NCBI RefSeq assembly: GCF_900108315.1
Contig: NZ_FNVB01000007.1
Location: forward strand, 372,001 to 436,000
DNA: 64,000 bases
Direction of reading: 5' to 3'
Origin: Saccharopolyspora kobensis
Lineage (GTDB): Bacteria; Actinomycetota; Actinomycetes; Mycobacteriales; Pseudonocardiaceae
Shown here: in pieces, positions 1 through 7,509 of the stretch
Numbering within the stretch: position 1 is the stretch's first letter
How the letters are laid out: each line of letters starts with the position of its first letter
Position numbers and translations under genes: made by a program
Notes under the pieces: generated by a model
Database searches by the model: none
The model's input: the letters and a program-made list of their open reading frames with translations, nothing else
What the model was told of the DNA's origin: nothing

Positions 1-27
1 CCGGTGGCGGGTCGGGGGCGTGCTGGG

Positions 28-861
28 TCAGTCGTCGTCGCAGGTGCGGCGGCGTTCCAGGAAGACGGTGTCGCGCCAGACTCCGTGGTGCCGGGCGATG
101 CGCTCGCGGATGCCGACGGTGCGGAACCCCGCGGAGTAGTGCAGGGCCAGGCTGGCGCGGTTCTCCGGGAAGATCGAGGTCTGCAGCGTCCACAGCCCGT
201 CCAGGTCGGCGGCGGTGACCTGCTTGTGCAGCAGGGCTTTCCCGACTCCGCGACCGCGGAACGCTTCGCCCACGTAGAGCGAGTTCTCGCCGACCCCGGC
301 GTAGCAGTTCCGGTTGGACACCGGCGTGATGGCGGCCCACCCGGCGACCTCGCCGTCGATCTCGGCCACCCATCGGTGCGCCGGAATCCATTTAGCCTCC
401 AGCGCTTTGCGCGGTGGCACCTCGGTTTCGAAGGTGGCGTCGCCGGTGGCGATGCCCTCGGCGTAGATGCGGCGCACCGCCGGCCAGTCGGCGGCGTCGA
501 GGGCGCGGACCGTGACGTCGGCGGGGAGGTCGTCCGGGCAGCAGGGGCGGGCGAGCATGCCCATGACGGCTTCGGCGGCGTGCGGCAGGCCGGTGCAGCA
601 CGCGGTGTTGATCGAGACGCGGGTGGTGGTGCCCTGCTTGGACAGCACCACGAAGCCGACGTCAGCGAGCTTGCGCACGTGGTGGGAGCAGGTCGACTGG
701 CTGATGCCCAGCAGCTCGGTCAGCGCTCCCACGGTGGTCGAGCCCGCGGCGGCCACGGCGTGCAGCAGCCGCACGCGCATGGGTTCGGCGAGGCTGGCGA
801 ACCAGCCCGCGTAGGTCGCCGCGGCCTCGGTCGGCAGCAGCTGCGTCTCGGGTGTCGTCAT
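28..861 (-). CDS. ArsR-type regulator fused to a GNAT acetyltransferase (ArsN/PAT-like)
   Basis: Two-domain protein of 277 aa. Residues about 10-85 are an ArsR winged helix (recognition segment SQSTCSHHVRKL), followed by vicinal cysteine pairs (TACC, then RPCC about 19 residues later). From about residue 115 there is a GNAT acetyltransferase of the phosphinothricin/arsinothricin type (VRALDAADWPAVRRIYAEGI at its start, acetyl-CoA loop FRGRGVGKALL). Known ArsR proteins bind As(III) through such cysteine pairs, and ArsN acetylates arsinothricin. A repressor carrying its own detoxifying enzyme is inferred. It diverges from the flavoprotein gene at 961. I chose ATG 861 because an in-frame ATG at 879 lies inside an operator-like repeat (872-887). 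The acetyltransferase substrate is uncertain. Confidence 0.85.
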   Translation of the reverse strand: MTTPETQLLPTEAAATYAGWFASLAEPMRVRLLHAVAAAGSTTVGALTELLGISQSTCSHHVRKLADVGFVVLSKQGTTTRVSINTACCTGLPHAAEAVMGMLARPCCPDDLPADVTVRALDAADWPAVRRIYAEGIATGDATFETEVPPRKALEAKWIPAHRWVAEIDGEVAGWAAITPVSNRNCYAGVGENSLYVGEAFRGRGVGKALLHKQVTAADLDGLWTLQTSIFPENRASLALHYSAGFRTVGIRERIARHHGVWRDTVFLERRRTCDDD

Positions 862-871
862 GACGCCCAGT

Positions 872-887
872 ATCGACACCGATCGAT
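872..887. promoter_or_regulatory. Candidate ArsR operator 1 (ATCGA-N6-TCGAT)
   Basis: Perfect 5-bp inverted repeat ATCGA-CACCGA-TCGAT, 11 bp upstream of the chosen start of the ArsR-acetyltransferase gene. ArsR operators are commonly of the form ATCAA-N6-TTGAT, so spacing and bases fit. The identical architecture recurs at 931-946. Confidence 0.6.
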
Positions 888-930
888 GGTTGCGTCAATC
901 GACGTCCGCCGATACATTCCCCTCATCTTC

Positions 931-946
931 ATCGAGCATCATCGAT
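931..946. promoter_or_regulatory. Candidate ArsR operator 2 (ATCGA-N6-TCGAT)
   Basis: Perfect ATCGA-GCATCA-TCGAT repeat just upstream of the AAGGAGAG ribosome site and GTG start (961) of the flavoprotein gene. With the copy at 872-887 it brackets the divergent promoter region, so one repressor could control both directions. Confidence 0.6.
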
Positions 947-960
947 AAAAGGAGAGTCTC

Positions 961-2289
961 GTGGAAGAGCTGCCGGTTGTGGTGGTCGGTGCCGGGCCCA
1001 TCGGGCTGGCCGCAGCGGCGCACCTCGCTGAACGCGGATTCGAACCGCTCGTGCTGGAAGCGGCGAGCGAGGTCGGGGCCTCGGTCCGCGAGTGGGGCCA
1101 CGTGCGGCTGTTCTCGCGGTGGGCGGAGCTGGTCGATCCAGCCGCCGTCCGGCTCCTGGAAGCGCGGGGATGGCAACGCCCGGATGCGGCGGGGTACCCG
1201 ACGGGCGCGGACTGGGTTTCGCAGTACCTGGATCCGCTCGCAACCGCCCTCGGTGACCGGGTCCGGCTGGGCGCGCGGGTTGCCGGAGTGGCGCGGCGGG
1301 GCCGGGATCGCGTGGTCGACGCCGGGCGGGACACCGAGCCGCTGACCGTGCACGTGACCACCGCTGGTGGCGAGGAGCTGATCACGGCGCGGGCGGTCGT
1401 CGACGCATCCGGCACCTGGAGCTCGCCGAATCCGCTGGGCGGCGACGGCCTGCCCGCGCTCGGCGAAAGCGCGGCGCGGGAGCGGATCACCTACCAGGTC
1501 CCGGACTTCACCGATGAGCAGGTGCGAGCGCGCTTCGCGGGCAAGCGCGTGGTCATCGCCGGAAGCGGGCACTCGGCGCTGACCGCTCTGGTCGGGCTGG
1601 CGCAGGTCGCCGAAGAAGCGCCGGGCACCGAGATCGTGTGGGTCCTGCGCCGCGGCACGCCGGGCAACGTCTTCGGCGGCGGCGAGGCCGACCAGCTCCC
1701 GGCTCGCGGCGCGCTCGGACTGCGCGCCCGGCAGGCGGCCGAGTCGGGACGCGTCCGGACGATGACGGGGTTCCGCACCGCCTCCGTCGAGCCGGGCGGG
1801 GACGGCCGCCTGGTGCTGACCTCCTTCGACGGGCACAAGACCGATCCGGTCGACGAAGTCGTGGTGCTGACCGGGTTCCGGCCGGATCTGTCGTGGCTGT
1901 CGGAGATCCGCCTCGAACTCGACCCGGTGCTGCAGGCGCCGGTGGCGCTCGCGCCGCTGATCGACCCGAACGTGCACTCCTGCGGCACCGTCTACCCGCA
2001 CGGCGCGAAGGAGCTCTCGCACCCGGAGCCCGGGGTGTTCCTGGTCGGGATGAAGAGCTACGGCCGCGCGCCGACCTTCCTCGCGATGACCGGATACGAG
2101 CAGGTCCGCAGCGTCGCCGCCGCGATCGCGGGCGACACCGAGGCCGCCGAACGCGTCGAGCTCGTCCTCCCGGAAACCGGGGTGTGCGGCGGTGCCGGTC
2201 TGTTCGACGAGCCTGAGACCGAGGAGGGCGGCTGTTGCGCCGCGCCGGAGGTCATCGGTTTGACCGCGCCGCCGCCCCGCGCGGGTTAA
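961..2289 (+). CDS. FAD/NAD(P)-dependent oxidoreductase of the arsenic island
   Basis: 442-aa flavoprotein. The FAD Rossmann motif GAGPIGLAAAAHLAERG is at the N-terminus, a second dinucleotide motif (VVIAGSGHSAL) lies near residue 200, and the ATG-type motif VVLTGFRPDLS near 305. The protein ends in a cysteine-bearing tail (VCGGAG, then GGCCAAP), unusual for the fold and possibly metal- or arsenic-binding. Start is GTG 961 behind AAGGAGAG. It diverges from the ArsR-acetyltransferase gene and its stop overlaps the stop of the convergent ArsO-like gene by 4 bp. Flavoproteins of this kind occur in actinobacterial ars clusters, but I know no settled reaction for this one. Confidence 0.8.
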   Translation: MEELPVVVVGAGPIGLAAAAHLAERGFEPLVLEAASEVGASVREWGHVRLFSRWAELVDPAAVRLLEARGWQRPDAAGYPTGADWVSQYLDPLATALGDRVRLGARVAGVARRGRDRVVDAGRDTEPLTVHVTTAGGEELITARAVVDASGTWSSPNPLGGDGLPALGESAARERITYQVPDFTDEQVRARFAGKRVVIAGSGHSALTALVGLAQVAEEAPGTEIVWVLRRGTPGNVFGGGEADQLPARGALGLRARQAAESGRVRTMTGFRTASVEPGGDGRLVLTSFDGHKTDPVDEVVVLTGFRPDLSWLSEIRLELDPVLQAPVALAPLIDPNVHSCGTVYPHGAKELSHPEPGVFLVGMKSYGRAPTFLAMTGYEQVRSVAAAIAGDTEAAERVELVLPETGVCGGAGLFDEPETEEGGCCAAPEVIGLTAPPPRAG

Positions 2290-3359
2290 CCGGCGGCTTC
2301 GTCGCGCTGGAGCTCTTCGGCGATCGCTGCCGCGGTCGTCTTCGCGATCCGGCTCGCGCCGACCAGCGTGGCCGCGGCCCAGCCGGTCCAGTCCCCGTAG
2401 CCGAGCAGGTGCAGTCGCGGTTCCTGCAGGCAGCGGGTTCCCTCGGTCGGCACCACGCCGTTGTCCACCTCCAGCCCCAGCGGCGCGAGGTGGCCGAGGT
2501 CCGGGCGGAAGCCGGTGCACCAGATGATCGCGTCGCAGTCGAGTTCGCGGCCGCCGTTCCAGCCGATGCCGCCTTCGGTGAGCCGGTCGAACATCGGCTC
2601 CGCCCGCAGGGCGCCGCGGTCGCGGGCGTCGCGGACGGCGGGCAGCATCACGATGTCGCCGAGGCTCCTGGTCCCGCCGTTGTCGGGGAGCCCGGCGCGG
2701 CGGGCGGCCTCGCGCTGGGTGGCCACGTCGAACAGCACCCGCCCGTCGACGTCGTCCGGCATGAACCGCGGCGGTCGGCGGGTCACCCACGTCGTCGCCG
2801 CGACCGCGGAGACCTCCGCGAGGATCTGAGCGGCGGAGTTGCCGCCGCCGACCACCACCACGCGCTGACCGGCGAACTCCTGCGGAGACCGGTAGTCGGT
2901 GGTGTGCAGCTGCCGACCCGCGAACAGTTCCTGGCCGGGGTAGGACGGCAGGTGCGGAGCGCCCCAGGTGCCGGTCGCGCTGATCACTATCCGCGCCCGC
3001 CACGCGCCCTGGTCGGTCCGCACCGCCAACCACCCGCCCGCATCGTGCACGCCCCGCACCCGCACGGGCCGTTGCACCGGGAGGTCGTAGCGCTGCTCGT
3101 AAGCGGCGAGGTAACCGGCGACGTGCTCGGCCGTGGGGAACTCCTCGCCGGGTTGCCGGGGCATCCACCAGCCCGGCAGCGGGCTGTACTCGGCGGGGGA
3201 GAACAGGCGCAGCGAGTCCCAGCAGTGCCGCCAGGCGCCGCCGGGCCCGGGCTGGTCGTCGAGGACGACGAAGTCCGCACCAGCCCGCCGCAGGAAGTAC
3301 CCCGCCGCCAGACCGGCCTGGCCACCGCCGATCACCACCACGTCCCGAACCTCGGTCAC
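2286..3359 (-). CDS. arsO: ArsO-like flavin-dependent monooxygenase
   Basis: 357-aa class B flavin monooxygenase-like protein. The FAD site is VIGGGQAGLAAGYFLRRAG near residue 10, the NADPH site VVVVGGGNSAAQILAE near 170, and the late motif IIWCTGFRPDLGHL near 280. Proteins of this type in ars operons are called ArsO and are thought to act on organoarsenicals or to supply redox partners. Function here is inferred from context. It is transcribed away from the arsR at 3463 and converges on the flavoprotein at 961-2289. A GTG/ATG promoter region is shared with arsR in 3360-3462. Confidence 0.75.
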   Translation of the reverse strand: MTEVRDVVVIGGGQAGLAAGYFLRRAGADFVVLDDQPGPGGAWRHCWDSLRLFSPAEYSPLPGWWMPRQPGEEFPTAEHVAGYLAAYEQRYDLPVQRPVRVRGVHDAGGWLAVRTDQGAWRARIVISATGTWGAPHLPSYPGQELFAGRQLHTTDYRSPQEFAGQRVVVVGGGNSAAQILAEVSAVAATTWVTRRPPRFMPDDVDGRVLFDVATQREAARRAGLPDNGGTRSLGDIVMLPAVRDARDRGALRAEPMFDRLTEGGIGWNGGRELDCDAIIWCTGFRPDLGHLAPLGLEVDNGVVPTEGTRCLQEPRLHLLGYGDWTGWAAATLVGASRIAKTTAAAIAEELQRDEAAG

Positions 3360-3462
3360 CCGCGCCTCCCGACTCCACGACCTCCTGAGTCACCGGTCAC
3401 ACTGCCGCGCGGAGGCCGCCACCGAGCTTGCGTCCTGCATCGATGACTGTCAAATTAGATCC

Positions 3463-3819
3463 ATGTCGAAACACGAGTTGCCGATCGTCGACGCCTGCTC
3501 GACGCAGGTGATGCGCGAGCCCCTGACCGCCGAGCAGGCGGCGGAGCTGGCCAAGGCGTTCAAGGCGATCGGTGACCCGGTCCGGCTGCGCCTGCTGTCG
3601 CTGATCGCCTCCCACGCAGGCGGCGAAGCGTGCGTGTGCGACCTCACCGGCGCTTTCGAGCTGTCCGGGCCGACGATCTCCCACCACCTCAAGGTGCTGC
3701 GCGAAGCCGGGCTCATCACCGGCGACCGCCGGGGCACCTGGATCTACTACCAGGCCCGCCCGGAAGCGCTCAAGCTGCTGGCCGAGTCGCTGCTGCCCGC
3801 GCAGGCGGTGACGGCGTGA
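3463..3819 (+). CDS. arsR: ArsR arsenic-responsive repressor (CxC type)
   Basis: 118-aa winged-helix repressor. The metal-site sequence EACVCDLTGAF around residues 56-66 matches the ELCVCDL motif of classical ArsR proteins, in which the CxC cysteines in the recognition helix bind As(III) and release DNA. The recognition segment is SGPTISHHLKVLREAG. The ATG at 3463 gives the normal family length. Its last codons overlap the GTG of acr3 (GTGA), so the two genes are translationally coupled. The 100-bp upstream spacer contains an imperfect dyad around 3439-3460 that may be its operator. Confidence 0.92.
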   Translation: MSKHELPIVDACSTQVMREPLTAEQAAELAKAFKAIGDPVRLRLLSLIASHAGGEACVCDLTGAFELSGPTISHHLKVLREAGLITGDRRGTWIYYQARPEALKLLAESLLPAQAVTA

Positions 3820-4871
3820 ACCGGACCGCGGAGAGGGCAGTGGTGGTGAAGCTGTCCACACTGGACCGGTTGCTGCCGGTGTGGATCGGTGCCGCGATGG
3901 TGCTCGGCCTGCTCGCCGGGCGCTGGATCCCAGGACTGGGGCCAGCGCTGGATTCCGTGCAGCTCGACGGGGTTTCGCTCCCGATCGCCCTGGGGCTGCT
4001 GGTGATGATGTACCCGGTGCTGGCCAAGGTCCGCTACGACCGGCTCGACACCGTCACCGGCGACAAGCGCCTGATGATCTCCTCGCTCGTGCTCAACTGG
4101 ATCCTCGGCCCCGCGCTGATGTTCGCGCTGGCCTGGATCTTCCTGCCCGACCTGCCCGAGTACCGCACCGGGCTGATCATCGTCGGCCTGGCCCGCTGCA
4201 TCGCCATGGTCATCATCTGGAACGACCTCGCCTGCGGCGACCGCGAAGCCGCCGCCGTGCTGGTCGCGCTCAACTCGCTGTTCCAGGTCATCGCCTTCGC
4301 CGGGCTCGGCTGGTTCTACCTCTCCGCGCTGCCCGGCTGGCTCGGCCTGCCCCAGGTCGGCCTGGAGGTCTCCGCGTGGGAGATCGCCAAGAACGTGCTG
4401 ATCTTCCTCGGCATCCCGCTGGTCGCGGGTTTCCTCACCCGCAAGCTCGGCGAGCGCGCCAAGGGCCGCCAGTGGTACGAGGATCGGTTCCTGCCCAAGA
4501 TCGGCCCCGTCGCCCTCTACGGCCTGCTGTTCACCATCGTCGTCCTCTTCGCGCTGCAAGGTGACGCGATCACGTCCAACCCGCTCGACGTCGCCCGCAT
4601 CGCGCTGCCGCTGCTGGTCTACTTCGCCGTCATGTGGGCGGGATCGTTCGCGCTGGGCAAGGCCGTCGGCCTGAACTACGAACGCTCCGCGACGCTGTCG
4701 TTCACCGCCGCGGGCAACAACTTCGAACTCGCCATCGCGGTGGCCATCGCCACCTTCGGCGTCACCAGCGGCCAAGCCCTCGCCGGTGTCGTCGGCCCGC
4801 TCATCGAGGTCCCGGTGCTCGTCGGCCTGGTCTACGTCTCGCTCGCCGCCCGCCGCTGGTTCGCCTCGTAA
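3816..4871 (+). CDS. acr3: Acr3-family arsenite efflux permease
   Basis: 351-aa integral membrane protein with about ten hydrophobic segments. The family hallmark GLARCIAMVIIWNDLACGD carries the conserved cysteine (about residue 128) needed for As(OH)3 transport, and the late segment FTAAGNNFELAIAVAIATFG is also typical of Acr3. It exports arsenite across the cytoplasmic membrane. The start is GTG 3816, sharing GTGA with the arsR stop. arsC follows 16 bp downstream, giving an arsR-acr3-arsC operon. Confidence 0.95.
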   Translation: MNRTAERAVVVKLSTLDRLLPVWIGAAMVLGLLAGRWIPGLGPALDSVQLDGVSLPIALGLLVMMYPVLAKVRYDRLDTVTGDKRLMISSLVLNWILGPALMFALAWIFLPDLPEYRTGLIIVGLARCIAMVIIWNDLACGDREAAAVLVALNSLFQVIAFAGLGWFYLSALPGWLGLPQVGLEVSAWEIAKNVLIFLGIPLVAGFLTRKLGERAKGRQWYEDRFLPKIGPVALYGLLFTIVVLFALQGDAITSNPLDVARIALPLLVYFAVMWAGSFALGKAVGLNYERSATLSFTAAGNNFELAIAVAIATFGVTSGQALAGVVGPLIEVPVLVGLVYVSLAARRWFAS

Positions 4872-4887
4872 CGACCAAGGAGCCGCT

Positions 4888-5310
4888 GTGCCTTCCACTC
4901 CCGAGGTCCTGTTCGTCTGCGTGCACAACGCGGGCCGCTCGCAGATGGCCGCAGCCCTGCTGCACCACCACGCCCGAGGCCGGGTCACCGTCCGCTCGGC
5001 TGGATCCGCACCGGCCGACACCATCAATCCCGCGGTGATCGAGGTGATGAGCGAACTCGGCATCGACCTCTCCCGGGAGTTCCCGAAGAAGCTCACCACC
5101 GACGCGGTCGAAGCGGCCGACGTGGTGATCACCATGGGCTGCGGCGACGCCTGCCCGGTCTTCCCGGGAAAGCGCTACCTCGACTGGCAACTCACCGACC
5201 CGGCGGGCAAACCCGTCGACGAAGTCCGCCCGATCCGAGAAGACATCGACAACCGAGTCCGCACCCTGCTCACCGAACTCCTCCCGGAACACCCCGGCGA
5301 CCAGCGATGA
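4888..5310 (+). CDS. arsC: Arsenate reductase, low-molecular-weight phosphatase type
   Basis: 140-aa arsenate reductase. The P-loop CVHNAGRSQ (Cys11, CX5R) is the nucleophile loop of the LMW-phosphatase-like ArsC class, and the MGCGDACPVFPG segment near residue 80 supplies further cysteines. It reduces As(V) to As(III) for export by Acr3. The reducing partner, thioredoxin or mycothiol/mycoredoxin, cannot be read from sequence. Start GTG 4888 is supported by AAGGAG 5 bp upstream and gives the expected N-terminus. Last gene of the arsR-acr3-arsC operon. Confidence 0.95.
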   Translation: MPSTPEVLFVCVHNAGRSQMAAALLHHHARGRVTVRSAGSAPADTINPAVIEVMSELGIDLSREFPKKLTTDAVEAADVVITMGCGDACPVFPGKRYLDWQLTDPAGKPVDEVRPIREDIDNRVRTLLTELLPEHPGDQR

Positions 5311-5319
5311 GCAGGGCGC

Positions 5320-5455
5320 GCGAGCGCCCAGCCGCTTGGCGGTGGCCGCTGTCATGTCGCTGACGATGAAGCCGGGCGCGATCCCGTTGGCGGTGATGCC
5401 GTCGGGCGCCAGCTCCAGCGCGAGGGCCTTGGTGTAGCCGCGACTGATCTCCACG
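5320..5455 (-). pseudogene. Relic of a short-chain dehydrogenase/reductase
   Basis: Minus-strand translation reads SRGYTKALALELAPDGITAN, GIAPGFIVSDMTAATAKRL, the conserved stretch after the catalytic Tyr/Lys of FabG-like SDR enzymes (usual form LTKALALELAPHGITVN, APGF..TDM). The nucleotide-binding N-terminus, active-site Tyr-x3-Lys and C-terminus are absent, and no start codon fits. It is a fragment of about 45 residues wedged directly against the arsC stop, consistent with insertion of the ars island next to or into an older gene. Confidence 0.75.
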
Positions 5456-5517
5456 ACTTTCCACAGAGGCGAGGCCACCCGCCCAGCCGATCCGGCGCGC
5501 ACAGCCGACCCGGCGCG

Positions 5518-6336
5518 ATGTCGCGCACACTGGGAGGTGTGCTGCGCGTCGTGCTCGTCGTGGGGCTGGTGATCGCCGTGGTCCTGGGCTCGGTCTGGGC
5601 GTTCCAGCGCAGGCTGATCTACTACCCGTTCGGTCGGCCGCCGCCGGCGGCCGCGGTGCTCAGGGGCGCTGAGGAGGTCGTGCTGCGCACGAGCGACGGG
5701 CTGCAGCTGGGTGCCTGGTACCTGCCAGCCCGCGGCCAGCACCGCGGTACGGGTGTGCTGGTCGCCGACGGCAACGCGGGCAACCGGTCGCTGCGGGCTC
5801 CGCTGGCCGACGCGCTCGCCGACCGCGGACTGGCGGTGCTGCTGTTCGACTACCGCGGTTACGGTGGAAACCCGGGCCACCCGAGCGAGGCGGGGCTGGC
5901 GAAAGACGTCCGCGCAGCCCGGCGCTACCTCGTCGAGGAAGCCGGGCTGCGACCGGATCGGTTGGTCTACTACGGCGAAAGCCTCGGCGGGGCCGTCGTC
6001 ACCGAGCTGGCGTCCGAGCACGAACCCGCCGGGCTGGTGCTGCGCTCACCGTTCACCGACCTCGCTTCCGTCGGCCAGCGCCACTACCCGTACCTGCCCG
6101 TGCGGTCGTTGCTCCGGGACCGGTTCCCGCTCGCGACGCACCTGCGCGACGTCCGGTGCCCGGTCGCCGTCGTCTACGGCACCGCCGACTCCATCGTGCC
6201 TCCGGAGGAGAGCCGGGCCGTGGCCCGGATGCGGCCCGGCACGATCGAACTGGCCGTCGCGAACGCGGACCACAACGATCTCGCCCTGCTGGACGGTCCC
6301 GAGGTCGTCGAGTCGGTGGTGCGGCTCGCGAACTGA
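5518..6336 (+). CDS. Membrane-anchored alpha/beta hydrolase
   Basis: 272-aa protein with one N-terminal hydrophobic segment (residues about 8-28) and an alpha/beta-hydrolase domain resembling the ABHD13/Bem46 group. The nucleophile elbow YYGESLGGA gives Ser155. The likely acid is Asp in YGTADSIVP and the base His in NADHNDLAL. Lid residues are few. The substrate is not predictable, probably an ester or acyl group at the membrane face. ATG 5518 is used, though GTG 5539 would place the hydrophobic segment right at the N-terminus. Neighbours give no pathway. Confidence 0.8.
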   Translation: MSRTLGGVLRVVLVVGLVIAVVLGSVWAFQRRLIYYPFGRPPPAAAVLRGAEEVVLRTSDGLQLGAWYLPARGQHRGTGVLVADGNAGNRSLRAPLADALADRGLAVLLFDYRGYGGNPGHPSEAGLAKDVRAARRYLVEEAGLRPDRLVYYGESLGGAVVTELASEHEPAGLVLRSPFTDLASVGQRHYPYLPVRSLLRDRFPLATHLRDVRCPVAVVYGTADSIVPPEESRAVARMRPGTIELAVANADHNDLALLDGPEVVESVVRLAN

Positions 6337-6365
6337 CCGGCCCCCCGCTCACGCCTGGGCGGTGC

Positions 6366-7109
6366 TCACCGCCAGGGGGTCTCCTGGGTGCGCCACTGGG
6401 CGATCTGGAAGGAGCGGGTCTCCTGGAAGTACTGCTTCGACGGCTTGCGGCAGACCAGGACGATGAACGTGATGGTGCCGGTCAGAGCAAGTGCGCGGAC
6501 GAGCGCGATCATGACGATCAACCCGGTGGGAAGCCCGAGATGCCAAGGCAACCCGAGCGCCACGTACATGACGGGTACCAGGAGGCTGCTCAGCAGTTCC
6601 AAGCCCAGCCAGACCGCGGCGAGCACGATGAGCGTCACCCGAGCCCAGTTCCGTCCCGCGCGCACCTGCAGTCCGAACGCGATCCACAGCGCGATCAGAA
6701 CGACGCACATGACCGCGGTGTAGATCCAGTCCGTGTCCTGGGCCGGCACCGGTTCCACGCCGTACCGAGCCAGTGCGGCGTCGAGGCCGGAGGCGATCAC
6801 ATCGTTGGTCAGGTAGGCGAACACGGTGTCCAGCGTGCCGACCACCAGCGGTACGACCATCGCGATCCAGAAAGCAATCTCGACCGTTCGCGGCCGACGC
6901 GGCTCGGTCAGCTCTTGCGCGGGCGCCGGTGGAGCCGCGTCCGCGAGCGGGGAGCCGCTCTGCGGTAAGGGTGACTCGCCGCCCTGACCGTGCGACTGCT
7001 CGTCGCGGGATCCCGGCTCGGGAAGCCCGTCCGGGGGCTGTTCGCCTCGACCTTGAACAGGTGGCAACGTCACGGATGAACAGTAGGAACATCGCCGAAC
7101 CCCGACCAC
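6366..7109 (-). CDS. Four-helix membrane protein with proline-rich N-terminus
   Basis: Up to 247 aa. The first 70 residues are polar and rich in Pro, Gly and Gln (GRGEQPPDGLPEPGSRDEQ), probably cytoplasmic. They are followed by four hydrophobic helices (IAFWIAMVVPLVVGTLD, WIYTAVMCVVLIALWIAFG, WARVTLIVLAAVWLGLELL, GLIVMIALVRALALTGTITF). This build is common in actinobacterial membrane proteins of unknown function; I recognise no family. The start is uncertain: GTG 7109 gives the longest form, GTG 7073 a slightly shorter one, and neither has a clear ribosome site. Confidence 0.65.
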   Translation of the reverse strand: MVGVRRCSYCSSVTLPPVQGRGEQPPDGLPEPGSRDEQSHGQGGESPLPQSGSPLADAAPPAPAQELTEPRRPRTVEIAFWIAMVVPLVVGTLDTVFAYLTNDVIASGLDAALARYGVEPVPAQDTDWIYTAVMCVVLIALWIAFGLQVRAGRNWARVTLIVLAAVWLGLELLSSLLVPVMYVALGLPWHLGLPTGLIVMIALVRALALTGTITFIVLVCRKPSKQYFQETRSFQIAQWRTQETPWR

Positions 7110-7285
7110 TGAATTCCGGCAATCGTTACGGAACCGCCGAATTCACCACAAGCCCGCTACGCAGCCCGGTCCACGCTCGCCCGCCGCATCGGGACCGCCC
7201 GCCGCCGACTCGCGTCCGCCAGGGGCCATGCGGCAGGGGGCTGCCGAACCAGGTGATCACCGGTCACGTACGATGTCCAGCACAA

Positions 7286-7358
7286 GCCCCCGTAGCCCAA
7301 CGGCAGAGGCAGCGGACTCAAAATCCGTCCAGTGTGCGTTCGAATCGCACCGGGGGCA
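7286..7358 (+). tRNA. tRNA with anticodon CAA (Leu) and a short variable loop
   Basis: A 73-nt cloverleaf. The acceptor stem is GCCCCCG/CGGGGGC with discriminator A. The D arm begins GCCC, and the anticodon stem GCGGA/TCCGT closes the loop CTCAAAA (anticodon CAA). The variable loop is only about five bases (CCAGT), and the T arm is GTGCG-TTCGAAT-CGCAC. CCA is not encoded. CAA would read UUG leucine codons, but bacterial tRNA-Leu is class II with a long variable arm, so this is an atypical CAA tRNA. It lies alone between two minus-strand genes. Confidence 0.8.
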
Positions 7359-7509
7359 CGTATTGGTGCAGGTCAGCGCGAGTGTGGCTGGCCTGCATTT
7401 TGGTATGCCACGGGCCGACCCCCCGAACTCGCCTTCTCGGCATGGGTGGGCGCCGCAGCTCCGGCCCCCATTCACGTCGTGGCCGGACGTGTCCTGTTGC
7501 GGTGGGCGT

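Noticed and set aside
3747..5135. 462-codon minus-strand frame over acr3 and arsC
   Set aside because: Antisense to two clearly identified ars genes, with Asp/Gln-rich low-complexity sequence.
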